Origin: Clostridiales bacterium
GTDB lineage: Bacteria; Bacillota; Clostridia; Peptostreptococcales; Anaerovoracaceae
Length of the DNA stretch: 64,000 nt
Reading direction: 5' to 3'
Assembly: GCA_009911365.1 (NCBI GenBank)
Contig: QXXF01000020.1
Span: forward strand, 1 to 64,000
This document shows, one piece after another, positions 27,471 through 36,762 of this stretch. Made by a program: the position numbers and the translations under genes. The notes beneath the pieces were generated by a model. That model saw nothing but the letters and a program-made list of their open reading frames with translations, was not told the DNA's origin and did not search any database. The first letter of the stretch is position 1. Every line of letters begins with the position of its first letter.

Positions 27471-28787
27471 TTATTTTACAAACGCATCATAAATCGCTTT
27501 GATGGAAGTTTCCAAATCCTTGTTCTCCACTCCAACGATGATATTCATCTCACTGGACCCTTGGTCGATCATGCGAATATTCACGCCCACCTGAGCTAAG
27601 GCCGTGAACAGTGCTGCCGATACTCCCGGTCGCGCGGACATACCATAGCCCACTGTAGCGATCAAGGCAATATGCTCGAACACTTCTACGCTGTCCGGTT
27701 TCAGCTGCTGTTTGAATTCTTCTAAAATCTCATCCAGCCTGCCATCGATCTTTTTATTGGAAAGAACCACGGATACCGTGTCGATTCCTGTTGGCAGATG
27801 CTCCAGCGGGATATCGTAATCCTCCAAGATCCCTGCCAGCCTGCGGACAAAGCCTCGCTCATCGCTGAGCATATTTTTGTAAATGGCCACTACAGTGAAA
27901 TCCTTGCTGCCAGCGATTCCAGTGATAATCTGTCCGTCTTCCACAGGACCTGCCTTGGCCGTGATCATCGTCCCTTCGTCCTGCGGCCTATTGGTATTGC
28001 GGATGTTGATCGGAATGTTCGCCACCCTAGCTGGATAAATCGCATCCTCGTGGAGCACTGAAGCTCCCATGTAGGACAGTTCTCTCAGTTCCATATAGGA
28101 AATGGTGCTGATGGGCTTGGCGTTTTCCACGATCCTGGGATCCGCCATGAGGAAACCGGAAACATCAGTCCAATTTTCATAAACCTGTGCGTCCACTGCC
28201 CGGGCCACCAAAGCACCTGTGATATCCGAACCACCTCTGCTGAAGGTTTTCACGTTCCCATCTGGAGTGGAACCGTAAAAACCAGGAAGAACGGCTCTCT
28301 CATGCTTTTCCAGTTCCTTCCTCAAAGCCCGATCCGTTTCCTCCGGCATGAGCCGCCCTTTGGCATCAAAGCAGACAAGCCCCGCCGCATCCACGAAATC
28401 ATAACCCAAATAAGCGGCGATCAAAATGGCGTTCAAATATTCGCCCCTGCTGGCCACATAATCCGCAGTCGCACCCTTTTCCAGAGTTTCCTTGATTTCA
28501 TCTAAATGCTTTTGTATATCCGCCTCCACGCCCAAGTTCACTTCCGTCACCTTGTAGCGGTCGCACACCACCTGGAACAGCTGCTCGTAAGGCAGACGAT
28601 GTTCGATATGCGTTTTGCACAGATACAAAAGATCCGTCACCTTCGTGTCTCCATCGAACCGCTTTCCCGGCGCAGAAACAACGATATATCTCCGATCAGG
28701 GTCTGCTTCAATAATATTCCTGGTCTTGCCGATCTGAATCGCGTCCGCTACTGAAGACCCCCCAAACTTCGCTACTTTTATTCCCAT
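27471..28787 (-). CDS. Aspartate kinase
   Basis: It phosphorylates L-aspartate, the first step to lysine, threonine and methionine. The kinase domain has VAKFGGSSVADA at the N-terminus, then RGEYLNAILIA and the SRGGSDITGALVARA substrate/ATP segment near 185-200. Two ACT domains occupy about 300-438 and give feedback control by an amino acid. At 438 aa without a homoserine dehydrogenase extension, it is a monofunctional YclM/ThrD-like enzyme; which end product inhibits it is not visible. It sits beside metK, and methionine derives from the same pathway. Confidence 0.93.
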   Translation of the reverse strand: MGIKVAKFGGSSVADAIQIGKTRNIIEADPDRRYIVVSAPGKRFDGDTKVTDLLYLCKTHIEHRLPYEQLFQVVCDRYKVTEVNLGVEADIQKHLDEIKETLEKGATADYVASRGEYLNAILIAAYLGYDFVDAAGLVCFDAKGRLMPEETDRALRKELEKHERAVLPGFYGSTPDGNVKTFSRGGSDITGALVARAVDAQVYENWTDVSGFLMADPRIVENAKPISTISYMELRELSYMGASVLHEDAIYPARVANIPINIRNTNRPQDEGTMITAKAGPVEDGQIITGIAGSKDFTVVAIYKNMLSDERGFVRRLAGILEDYDIPLEHLPTGIDTVSVVLSNKKIDGRLDEILEEFKQQLKPDSVEVFEHIALIATVGYGMSARPGVSAALFTALAQVGVNIRMIDQGSSEMNIIVGVENKDLETSIKAIYDAFVK

Positions 28788-28877
28788 TTTTGATATGTCC
28801 TCCCAGTCTTATATGTTTTCATGTCCTGTTACTTATTGTTATGCGAGGCTCTCCAGTATTGTCAATCTGAGGCTCTC

Positions 28878-30062
28878 TTAGATGCCCGCGCTCTGTTTCA
28901 ACGCTTCAGCCTTATCCGTCTTTTCCCAAGGCACGTCGATGTCTGTTCTGCCAAAATGTCCATAAGCGGCCAGCTGTCTGTAGATTGGCCTTCTCAGGTC
29001 CAGATCCCGGATAATGGCTGCCGGTCTTAGATCAAAGTGTTCCTCCACCAGCTGGGCCAGTTTTTCGTCTGAAACTTTCCCCGTGCCAAAGGAATCCACC
29101 AAGATGGAAACTGGTTTCGCCACGCCAATGGCGTAAGCCAGCTGGATCTCGCATTTATCCGCAAGTCCCGCAGCGACCAAGTTCTTTGCCGCGTATCTTG
29201 CTGCATAAGCCGCAGAACGGTCCACTTTCGTAGGGTCTTTTCCGCTGAACGCCCCACCGCCGTGACGGGCGTATCCGCCGTATGTATCTACGATAATCTT
29301 TCTGCCTGTGAGTCCAGAATCTCCATGAGGTCCGCCGATGACGAATTTCCCTGTGGGATTGACGAAATATTTGGTGTCATCATCCAGCAGCTGCGCTGGC
29401 ACGATCGGTTTGACCACATGCTCGATAATATCAGCCATGATCTGATCATGAGTCACATCCGGGTCGTGCTGAGAAGACACCAACACCGTGTCGATGCGCT
29501 TCACTTTGTTGTCATCATATTCCACTGTGACCTGTGTCTTTCCGTCTGGCCTCAAATATGGCAGGATTCCCTGTTTTCTTACTTCCGTCAGTCGCATAGC
29601 CAGCTTGTGGGCCATGGAAATCGGCATTGGCATCAGTTCCGGCGTTTCATCGCAAGCATAGCCGAACATGATCCCCTGATCTCCAGCTCCTGTTTCTTCT
29701 GGTTCCGCTTCCATGTCGCCTTCCTTGTATTCCAAAGCTTTGTCCACGCCCAGAGCGATGTCAGGCGACTGTTCGTCGATCGCAGTCAGAACCGCACAGG
29801 TATTGCCGTCAAATCCATAATCGCTCTTGGTGTATCCAATGTCGCAGATGACATTTCTGGCGATTTTCTGGATATCAATGTAGCATTTTGTGGTGATTTC
29901 CCCCATTACCATGGCGTATCCCGTGTTCACTGTGGTTTCCGCAGCTACCCTTCCATATGGATCCTGTTCAAAAATCGCGTCCAGGATGGCATCGGAGATC
30001 TGGTCGCAAACCTTATCAGGATGGCCTTCTGTAACAGATTCTGATGTAAAAAGTTTTTTCAT
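28878..30062 (-). CDS. metK: S-adenosylmethionine synthetase
   Basis: It makes SAM from methionine and ATP. All family motifs are visible: [19 protein letters not shown] at the N-terminus, [12 protein letters not shown], and [19 protein letters not shown] with the P-loop-like segment. I chose ATG 30062 because GAGGAAACAGAC precedes it; 394 aa is the normal length. The leader contains an S-box riboswitch and terminator, so transcription should stop when SAM is plentiful. Confidence 0.97.
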   Translation of the reverse strand: MKKLFTSESVTEGHPDKVCDQISDAILDAIFEQDPYGRVAAETTVNTGYAMVMGEITTKCYIDIQKIARNVICDIGYTKSDYGFDGNTCAVLTAIDEQSPDIALGVDKALEYKEGDMEAEPEETGAGDQGIMFGYACDETPELMPMPISMAHKLAMRLTEVRKQGILPYLRPDGKTQVTVEYDDNKVKRIDTVLVSSQHDPDVTHDQIMADIIEHVVKPIVPAQLLDDDTKYFVNPTGKFVIGGPHGDSGLTGRKIIVDTYGGYARHGGGAFSGKDPTKVDRSAAYAARYAAKNLVAAGLADKCEIQLAYAIGVAKPVSILVDSFGTGKVSDEKLAQLVEEHFDLRPAAIIRDLDLRRPIYRQLAAYGHFGRTDIDVPWEKTDKAEALKQSAGI

Positions 30063-30107
30063 GTCTGTTTCCTCCCTCTTCAAATCCTTATTTTCTATGA
30101 TGTATTA

Positions 30108-30136
30108 TGAGAAAACCTCTTCTCAGAAAGAAGAGG
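30108..30136 (-). terminator. Riboswitch expression-platform terminator
   Basis: CCTCTTCT (30116-30123) pairs with AGAAGAGG (30129-30136), followed on the minus strand by TTTTCTC. It lies between the S-box aptamer and metK and is the expected off-state hairpin. Confidence 0.85.
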
Positions 30137-30155
30137 TCGATTTTCTATCATCTTT

Positions 30156-30268
30156 CCTCATCTTTCAGAATAAAGTATTCTGTAGGATTTAGCACCTTTT
30201 CTGCTCGTAAAACGCATCTAGGTTGCCGGGCTTCACTGGGCCTATTCCCTCTGCCGCTCTCAATAAGG
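30156..30268 (-). ncRNA. SAM-I (S-box) riboswitch aptamer
   Basis: On the minus strand the leader has the S-box core: CCTTAT, then GAGAGCGGCAGAGGGA, GGCCCAGTGAAGCCCGGCAA and AACC. P1 closes by CCTTAT pairing with ATGAGG (30156-30161). The order and spacing match SAM-I riboswitches, which bind SAM and promote termination before metK. Confidence 0.93.
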
Positions 30269-30299
30269 ATCTCTGTTTATGAAATTCTCTACCTGTTCT

Positions 30300-30327
30300 A
30301 TTATATATGATTTACGACGCTTGTCAA
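30300..30327 (-). promoter_or_regulatory. Promoter of the S-box/metK transcript
   Basis: TTGACA (minus strand, 30322-30327), a 16-base spacer and TATAAT (30300-30305) stand about 30 bases upstream of the aptamer. Both hexamers are perfect sigma-A consensus. Confidence 0.8.
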
Positions 30328-30339
30328 TGGTGTTCCTAC

Positions 30340-30367
30340 TTGTAATTTTTATAAAATAGGTTATACT
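30340..30367 (+). promoter_or_regulatory. Promoter of the divergent orphan gene
   Basis: TTGTAA (30340-30345), 16 bases and TATACT (30362-30367) precede the start at 30399. It is back to back with the metK promoter. Confidence 0.5.
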
Positions 30368-30398
30368 TTATGTATTATATTTTTGAAGAGGTGCCGAT

Positions 30399-31580
30399 TT
30401 GACTAGACCAAGCTTTACAGTAATCGAAGGGGGGCTTTCTGCTCCAAAAAACTCCGCGTCCAGGCAGTTCATGGGCGCATATGTGACCAACACCCGGCTC
30501 ATGGGCGTGATCGGGCTTTACATTCACTGGAGATTGGACGATCGCTATTCATCTCCTGATTTTCACCAGTTTTTTTATCTTGATTCCGAGGAATACGGCT
30601 TTGAAACATACCGAAGCGTCCTGGGGAACAGCGTTGAGGAGATCTCTTCCATCGAACAGACGCTCATCGGAGGCCTAGGGGGTTCCAAGGAAGAAATTAC
30701 AGAGCGGGAAGCTCGGGCATTGATCTGCGAGTACGCCCAGTTTAACAAACGACACGGCCTTCCCCTGCCTGACGGCTTCACGGAATACCAATTTCTCCTG
30801 GAAACACCAACCGTACTGGACCTGGACGAAGAAAAAACACTGCGGAAAAAACAGTGCGACGCGGTTGTCACCGACTATCAGGCAATCAATTATTTCCTGA
30901 TGCGCTGTTTTGGTCAGGACTATGAAGCCGCCCAGTGGCTGTGCGCGGAATCATTCGATCTGGATCTTTACAAGGAATACGGCATTGCCACGTTATGCAA
31001 AAATACTATAGACCCAGACGAGTCCCAGCCTGGAACGTATCTCTGTGAATCCTTGATCGAACGCAAGGATCAATATGTGCTGCTGGTGTCCCAGCTGACC
31101 GTGTCCAAACACAAGATCACTTCGTTTGAAAAATGCTCCGGGTTTTCCGTCAGCTCCGCTGAGGCGGCCATGATGCTGGCAAAGCCAGAGTTCGTCACAG
31201 TCTATGAGATCCTCATGTCCGCAGATGAATTCAACGACACCATGGAGCAAATGCCCCTCAGCGCTATGATGACACCCCATGACAACGGCCGGTTGTTTCT
31301 AGCCTTCAACAACAATAACAACCATGTGGACAAACAAGTTTTTCGTCTCAGCGAAGATGTGTTTGGTCTGTATTACATCACGGATTTTGGACAGCTGATC
31401 GTATCCTCCTTCAGCCTAACTGGGATCCACGCTCTGGAAAAAGACCTGAGGAAAAGCATCCTTGCCCCATACCTTTTGGCTACGGCCAAGTATGAGTTCA
31501 AGGAGCCTGTCCTCTACGAATTTATCCAGAGCGATTTTGAGGATTTCAACGAATTTCTCGATTTTATACGGAATGAATGA
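30399..31580 (+). CDS. Orphan hypothetical protein (393 aa)
   Basis: The frame opens with TTG 30399 after GAGGTG. The product is soluble, acidic and has no signal peptide or membrane helix. The middle (about 170-260) has cysteines in MRCFGQDYEAAQWLCAES and KNTIDPDESQPGTYLCESL, but no metal-site spacing I recognise. The C-terminus is strongly acidic (SDFEDFNEFLDFI). I do not recognise the family. It has its own promoter, divergent from metK, and its last 17 bases overlap the 3' end of the convergent serine-hydrolase gene. Confidence 0.7.
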   Translation: MTRPSFTVIEGGLSAPKNSASRQFMGAYVTNTRLMGVIGLYIHWRLDDRYSSPDFHQFFYLDSEEYGFETYRSVLGNSVEEISSIEQTLIGGLGGSKEEITEREARALICEYAQFNKRHGLPLPDGFTEYQFLLETPTVLDLDEEKTLRKKQCDAVVTDYQAINYFLMRCFGQDYEAAQWLCAESFDLDLYKEYGIATLCKNTIDPDESQPGTYLCESLIERKDQYVLLVSQLTVSKHKITSFEKCSGFSVSSAEAAMMLAKPEFVTVYEILMSADEFNDTMEQMPLSAMMTPHDNGRLFLAFNNNNNHVDKQVFRLSEDVFGLYYITDFGQLIVSSFSLTGIHALEKDLRKSILAPYLLATAKYEFKEPVLYEFIQSDFEDFNEFLDFIRNE

Positions 31581-32646
31581 GCATTTGGAACAGCTTTTTA
31601 TTGATTTTTTTCACTGCGCCGCCGCTGATATTGGAAGTCACTATCACATAAGCGTCCAGCTTCGGACAGATCCAAAAGCTGGCCCGAAACCCTATGTCCG
31701 TTCCTTCGTGGCCGTAAATATCGCAGTCTTCCTGGTGGCGCATGAACCATCCCAAGCCCATGCCTTCCCCATTGTTAGGAACAGTGGCGTATCTGGTCCA
31801 GACAGCTTCATAAGTTTCCGGAGAAAAGAAGCTTTGTTCCAGATGGACCCTGGCCCATTTCCCCAGATCCTCCAGATTGCTGGTTAGAGTGGAGCTAGGC
31901 CCATGCTCCCGATTGTATGGGTAATGCTGTTCCAATACAATATGTTTTTCCTCGTCTTTTGTGTGCGGCATAGCCATGTGGGCCTTGCTCAGGTCTTCCA
32001 GTTTCAGGCTCCCCCCTGCCCGCTCAAAGGTCAGGAAGGTGGAGTTTTCCATTCCCAAGGGCTGCAGGATCACTGTTTTCATGTAATCTTCGTACGTCTG
32101 GCCCGAACGTTCCGCAATAATCAAGCCCAGCAGCTCGTAAGCCATGTTGCTATAGCGGAATTTGTTTTCGCTAGGTGACCACAGCATATGGGAATCCTTG
32201 ACTTCATCACTAAGCGCATAGCCTTTCAAGGCGTTTTCATCTGTTTTTGGCGTGTCCCAATGATAATCCTCCACGTCCGCCATCCCTGATGTGTGGGTCA
32301 GCATGTGCTTGATCTGTATTTCGCCATATCGCTGATCAGCGATGGACACAAAAGGCAGAACGTCTTTTAGCCGATCCTCCAAACTTAGCTTTCCTTCTTG
32401 GCACAGCCGCAGGATCCCAGCGGAAGTAAAGAGCTTTGACACAGATGCCATGTGAAAAACATGGTCCATTTCCACCGGTTCTTTGGTGGTCACATCCTTT
32501 ACTCCTATGGCTTTTTTCAGATTCAATCCCGCAAGGGATTTGGGGCCTTTTTCCCCCACGTTCACGGACACGGCTAACCCCGGTAGATCGTGCAAAACCA
32601 GAGCTTCCTCTATATAGCGCTCCAATTGCTCTATGATATTTTTCAT
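31564..32646 (-). CDS. Serine hydrolase of the beta-lactamase (class C / PBP4*) fold
   Basis: This 360-residue protein has the SxxK motif SVSK in FHMASVSKLFTSAG near residue 70. The second motif is YSN (FRYSNMAYELLG), and the HTSG segment is typical of the Beta-lactamase Pfam family. There is no signal peptide, so it is probably cytoplasmic and acts on small esters or peptides rather than beta-lactams. It is convergent with the orphan gene, overlapping it by 17 bases. The natural substrate is not known. Confidence 0.88.
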   Translation of the reverse strand: MKNIIEQLERYIEEALVLHDLPGLAVSVNVGEKGPKSLAGLNLKKAIGVKDVTTKEPVEMDHVFHMASVSKLFTSAGILRLCQEGKLSLEDRLKDVLPFVSIADQRYGEIQIKHMLTHTSGMADVEDYHWDTPKTDENALKGYALSDEVKDSHMLWSPSENKFRYSNMAYELLGLIIAERSGQTYEDYMKTVILQPLGMENSTFLTFERAGGSLKLEDLSKAHMAMPHTKDEEKHIVLEQHYPYNREHGPSSTLTSNLEDLGKWARVHLEQSFFSPETYEAVWTRYATVPNNGEGMGLGWFMRHQEDCDIYGHEGTDIGFRASFWICPKLDAYVIVTSNISGGAVKKINKKLFQMLIHSV

Positions 32647-32727
32647 TGCATTTGTTCCTTTCTCCTAGTATAATCTTAAATATGATTTTACCATGAATCC
32701 ATGGGTTCAGTATACCATAAGCGCTAA

Positions 32728-32818
32728 GCTCTGTCCGCGCCTTTCGGCTTGCCAATCGCTAAGCGCTCTGGGCATCTGTCTCACCTCGGCTCTGTCTGTG
32801 CTTTCGCTTGCCAGTCGC
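32728..32818. repeat. Imperfect ~30-bp direct repeats in an intergenic region
   Basis: GCTCTGTCCGCGCC... (32728-32759) and GCTCTGTCTGTGC... (32789-32818) share most positions and both end in CTTGCCA-TCGC. A TATACCATAA copy lies on each side (about 32711 and 32835), hinting at an old segmental duplication between the hydrolase and reductase genes. Confidence 0.45.
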
Positions 32819-32857
32819 CGGGTCGAGGACATTATACCATAATTAAGGAGAAAGCAT

Positions 32858-33985
32858 ATGCAATATCGTACATTTCAAAAAACAGGAGAACAAGTTTCCC
32901 TGCTGGGCATGGGGACCATGCGCCTGCCGTTGACCGCAGACGGTAAGGTGGATCGGCCAGAAGCTATTGCCATGATCCGCCGTTCTATTGACCAGGGCGT
33001 GAATTACGTGGACACTGCCTACATGTATCACGATGGGGAATCGGAAAAAGTCGTGGGTGAAGCACTGAAAGAGGGGTACCGTGAAAAGGTCTTCCTGGCT
33101 GACAAAATGCCGGTGTGGCTGGCAAAGGACGAAGAAAAAATGAAGGAACTGTTCGATGAGCAGTTTGCCAGGCTGGATGTGGATGTGATCGATATGTATC
33201 TGGTACATAATGTCACTGTTCCCATTTGGAAGCGGGTCCAGAAATTCCATGTGTTGGATTTCTTAAAGGAAAAGCAGGCGGAAGGCAAGATCAAGCATAT
33301 TGGTTTTTCTTTCCACGATGAACTGCCTTTGTTCAAGGAAGTCATTGACGCATGGGATTGGGATTTCTGCCAGATCCAGCTGAATTACATGGATAAGGAG
33401 CTCCAGGCCGGAGAAGAAGGCCTACGCTATGCGGCTTCTAAAAACCTTCCTGTGGTGATCATGGAACCTCTGAAAGGCGGCAAACTGACGGACGTGCTGC
33501 CTGACAGCGTGGAAGCTCTGTGGAAACAGGCGGAGATCCAGCGAACTCCAGCGGAATGGGCGCTACGCTGGGTGGCGGATCATCCTGAGGTCATGACCAT
33601 TCTCAGCGGCATGAGCGCGCCAGAGCAACTGGAAGAAAACCTAAAGATCCTGTCAGACGCGGCTCCTGGCAGCCTGACGGAAAAGGAGCGTTCCATCATT
33701 GATCAGGCTTCCGCGGAATACAACAAGCTGATCCAGTATTCCTGCACAGCCTGCAAATACTGCATGCCATGTCCGCAGAAAATTGACATCCCTACCGCAA
33801 TCCGGTTTTATAACGATTGGTTCCTCTATGAGGAAAATCCAAAAATCAAGGATGATTATCCGATTTGGCTGCCAAAGGGCCATCAGGCCAGTGACTGCGT
33901 TGCCTGCAAAGCCTGCGAGGGTCACTGCCCGCAGCACCTACCCATCAGCGAGATCATGCAAAAGACGGCGGAGATTTTTGAGTAG
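32858..33985 (+). CDS. Ferredoxin-type aldo/keto reductase
   Basis: The N-terminal TIM barrel (about 1-270) has the AKR pattern LLGMGTMRLP, then DTAYMYHDGES with the catalytic Tyr, and HIGFSFHDELPLF. The C-terminus adds two cysteine clusters, CTACKYCMPCPQ and CVACKACEGHCPQ, which are 4Fe-4S type. AKGGAG-like sites precede ATG 32858. Such fused enzymes are common in anaerobes and reduce or oxidise carbonyl groups with electrons passed to ferredoxin; the substrate is unknown. It ends at a strong terminator. Confidence 0.92.
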   Translation: MQYRTFQKTGEQVSLLGMGTMRLPLTADGKVDRPEAIAMIRRSIDQGVNYVDTAYMYHDGESEKVVGEALKEGYREKVFLADKMPVWLAKDEEKMKELFDEQFARLDVDVIDMYLVHNVTVPIWKRVQKFHVLDFLKEKQAEGKIKHIGFSFHDELPLFKEVIDAWDWDFCQIQLNYMDKELQAGEEGLRYAASKNLPVVIMEPLKGGKLTDVLPDSVEALWKQAEIQRTPAEWALRWVADHPEVMTILSGMSAPEQLEENLKILSDAAPGSLTEKERSIIDQASAEYNKLIQYSCTACKYCMPCPQKIDIPTAIRFYNDWFLYEENPKIKDDYPIWLPKGHQASDCVACKACEGHCPQHLPISEIMQKTAEIFE

Positions 33986-34001
33986 ACTCAGTAAAACGAC
34001 T

Positions 34002-34045
34002 AGCCATATGGGAGCAGGACGCTCCCTATATGGCTTGTTTTTATT
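34002..34045 (+). terminator. Terminator of the aldo/keto reductase gene
   Basis: AGCCATAT (34002-34009) pairs with ATATGGCT (34028-34035), extended by GGGAGC/GCTCCC, followed by TTGTTTTTA. Confidence 0.88.
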
Positions 34046-34079
34046 TTACAGGCACACCTGTTCTGGTAGAGGAGAAACC

Positions 34080-35457
34080 ATGAAACTGATCAAGGAAATT
34101 AGCGAGAAAACCGTTGATATTTTAGAAAATTTTTTTGACAATATCATGATATACAATTGTGAAGGCAAACTGTTATATGCCTGTGAAAAATTTTGGAGGG
34201 ACACAAAACTGAACCCAGAAGAATTTTGCGGAAAAACAATTGCAGATATTAGCACCTTGGGAATATACAAACCATGCGCAGGTGAAATCGCTTATCAAAC
34301 AAAAGACCGCATCACCATCGTACAAAGGGCGTTTTTAGATGAAATCAGCGTTGTCACAGCACTGCCGGTCAAGGATAAAAATGGAGAGATTTTTTTATAC
34401 ATCACTTATGCGGAGAACAATGACAAAATCATAGAATTAGAAGATAAATTAGATCAAATGAATCAATATATCATAGAAAAAGATAAAGAATTGATCGAAA
34501 TCATCAGTCATAAATTTTTGAGCAATGAGTACACAGGAAAAAACAACCAAGTACTAAAAGTACAAAAACTGATCGAACGTATCGCGGATTTTGACGCAAA
34601 TGTGCTGCTAATGGGCGAAACAGGAGTCGGAAAAACCACGCACGCAGAAAAAATACATTCCAAAGGAAAAAGAAGAGATTTGCCGTTCATCGAAATCAAC
34701 TGCGCCGCTATACCAGAAACCCTGCTAGAAAGCGAATTGTTCGGATATGAAAAAGGGGCCTTCACTGGGGGCCAGCGCAAAAGGAAAAATCGGTCAGATC
34801 GAGCTAGCAAATGGCGGGACTCTATTTCTCGATGAAATCAGCGAATTAAGCATTTCTTTACAGTCAAAATTATTGAAAGTGATTCAGGACAAACAAATCA
34901 TCAGAATCGGAGGCACAAAGATGATCGATGTTGACTTTAGACTGATCACAGCTTCCAACAGAGATTTAAGCGAACTGGTAAATCAGAGAGAATTCCGGGC
35001 AGACCTGTATTACCGGTTAAACGTGATCCCCATCAAAATACCTGCCTTGAGGGAAAGACGAGAAGACATCATACCTTTCATCCATTTCTTTTTAGATAAA
35101 TTCAATAAAAAGTATCACGAAAGCAAGCATTTAAGCAAGCGGTTGTTGAACCATTATTTTCATTATGACTGGCCTGGCAATGTAAGGGAGCTGGAAAACA
35201 CCATTGAACGGTTAGTGTTAACAGTAGAAAACGACAAAATCGATGTGATTGATATTGTTGAAGACGAAAAAAACAGCAATCTGATAGATGATATTGATGA
35301 AAACAGCGGATTAAGCGACATTCTATCCGCACAGGAAAAGATGATCTTGATAAAAGCCTTCAGTCAATGCGAAGGAAATATCAGCGCAATGGCAAAAAAA
35401 TTAAAAATTTCAAAGCAGTCCATCATGCGCAGATTGGAAAAATATCAGATTCAATAG
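34080..35457 (+). pseudogene. Sigma-54 enhancer-binding regulator, frameshifted (locus 1)
   Basis: ATG 34080 follows GAGGAG. A PAS-like sensor (about 10-125) and linker helix lead into the AAA+ domain: Walker A MGETGVGKTTHAE, then ELFGYEKGAFTGG. Here the frame breaks in a G5 run (34767-34771). Dropping one G restores GAFTGA and IELANGGTLFLDEISEL (Walker B), the RERREDI segment and a Fis-type HTH ending KISKQSIMRRLEKYQI. It should activate sigma-54 promoters by ATP hydrolysis; two inverted repeats and a -24/-12 promoter follow its gene. As it stands the protein ends within the AAA+ domain. A single-base sequencing error is possible. Confidence 0.8.
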
Positions 35458-35494
35458 CCATACTCCAGGCGACTGCCTTCAGTCGTCACTCATC

Positions 35495-35510
35495 TGTCCA
35501 AATACGGACA
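35495..35510. promoter_or_regulatory. Enhancer-like inverted repeat, distal copy
   Basis: TGTCC-AAATAC-GGACA. The proximal copy is exactly 100 bases downstream. Paired upstream sites of this kind are where sigma-54 activators bind; assignment to the adjacent activator is inference. Confidence 0.6.
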
Positions 35511-35594
35511 CAATATTCAAAATCGGGCACAACGTTTCTAAATAACCAAATTCCACCCTCTTGTATGCATGAATATCAAAAAGCAGATTTAATC

Positions 35595-35610
35595 TGTCCA
35601 TAAGTGGACA
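35595..35610. promoter_or_regulatory. Enhancer-like inverted repeat, proximal copy
   Basis: TGTCC-ATAAGT-GGACA has the same arms and spacing as the copy at 35495. It lies 42 bases before the -24 element. Confidence 0.6.
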
Positions 35611-35626
35611 TACTGATCAATAAAAA

Positions 35627-35649
35627 GGCGGCGAATCAGCCGTTTTTTT
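35627..35649 (+). terminator. Terminator of the locus-1 regulator gene
   Basis: CGGC (35629-35632) pairs with GCCG (35639-35642), followed by seven T. The stem is short but the T run is strong. Confidence 0.55.
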
Positions 35650-35651
35650 GT

Positions 35652-35667
35652 TGGCACATAGTTTGCG
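35652..35667 (+). promoter_or_regulatory. Sigma-54 promoter (locus 1)
   Basis: TGGCACATAGTTTGCG has GG and GC dinucleotides at exactly -24/-12 spacing and matches TGGCAC-N5-TTGC. It lies 34 bases before the BCCT remnant's start codon. Confidence 0.8.
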
Positions 35668-35701
35668 TCTATATATTCGCATCAGAAAGAAGGCGGATAT
35701 T

Positions 35702-36686
35702 ATGAAGAAACAGATATCCCAAAATCACAATGGTGATCATCAATCCATTATGCAAAAGGAACACTTTAGGGGCTCATTTGACAAGACATTGGTCATCGTG
35801 CCCATTGTTCTCGTCATTTTGCTATCTCTCTGTTTTTTTTAACCCGGAAGGCAGTTTAAAATCGTTGAATGACTTTGGTAATTTTTTTGTATCCAAAACC
35901 GGGTGGTTCTTTCTATTGTTTTCCGTTTTCATGGTTTGCTTTTCTGCCTGGTGAGCTTTTGGAAAATATGGAAAAGTAAAGCTTGGCGGAAAAGAGGCAA
36001 AGCCAAAATATTCGATGGGGGCTTATATCATCATGCTTTTCAGTGCTGGAATGGCCCTAAGTGCCGACGCAGTCTTTGGAAGAGGGTTCGGTCAAGGATG
36101 GACAGTGTTTTTCTACTGCTATGCCTGGGGCTTCATGGCCATGACCGCAGTCGTGATCGTAAAAGTGTCCTATGGCAGAACCTTTCGAGAAATGATCCTG
36201 GGAAACACATTAGCCATATCCGCCGGGCTATGGGTGCTGTTCGGCATTAATAGCAGCAATGGCATGGCTCTGCAGCTAAAGGGCAAAGTGGACATTGTAA
36301 GCATTTTACAAAACCAAGGACAACATGAAGCCATTATCGCTATTTTAAAAGAAAGCGTATTAGGGCCGACTTTCGGAGTATTGGCGTTCGCCATAATGAT
36401 GATCTTCTTTGTATCGACCACAATGGACGCGGCCTCTCTGGCACTGGCTGAAGCATCCACAAAGAAATTGAACTTAAACGAAGAACCTAACCCGATATTA
36501 AGATTAATATGGTGCATTGTTCTGACCTTGGTTCCCCTGACGCTTACCTTTTTAGGCACTGGGCTGGATTCCTTGCAGTCCTTATGTAATTTGATCGGAT
36601 GGCCGATTATGATCATCGGTATCATTGTGCTTTTCAAAACAGTGCGCCAGGCAAAAATCGATAGGATCGATAAGGATGTTGATTGA
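35702..36686 (+). pseudogene. BCCT transporter remnant (locus 1)
   Basis: It aligns by eye with the intact BCCT at 48599. ATG 35702 begins the N-terminal region (VIVPIVLVILLSLCFF), then there are two frameshifts around 35842-35955. The second half includes SYGRTFREMILG, GLWVLFGINSSNG and STTMDAASLALAEAS, the last helices of the family. About 270 residues are missing between GAYIIMLFSAGMAL and FGRGFGQGWTVFFYCYAW, including the tryptophan-rich substrate region. It cannot transport. BCCT carriers import betaine, choline or carnitine-like compounds. Confidence 0.88.
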
Positions 36687-36762
36687 TGAAGCGACGAATG
36701 ATAAGGTGGCTGAAAAACCTTGAATTTTTCATAAAAACACTTGATTATATGAGGAGGAAATT

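Noticed and set aside
28788-28877. Possible lysine riboswitch before aspartate kinase
   Set aside because: The gap to metK is only 90 bases and lacks the L-box core; direct repeats of GAGAGCCT are all that is seen.
31564-32646. True beta-lactamase paired with the PBP operators
   Set aside because: It lacks a signal peptide and BlaI-like sites upstream; its motifs fit the broad serine-hydrolase family.
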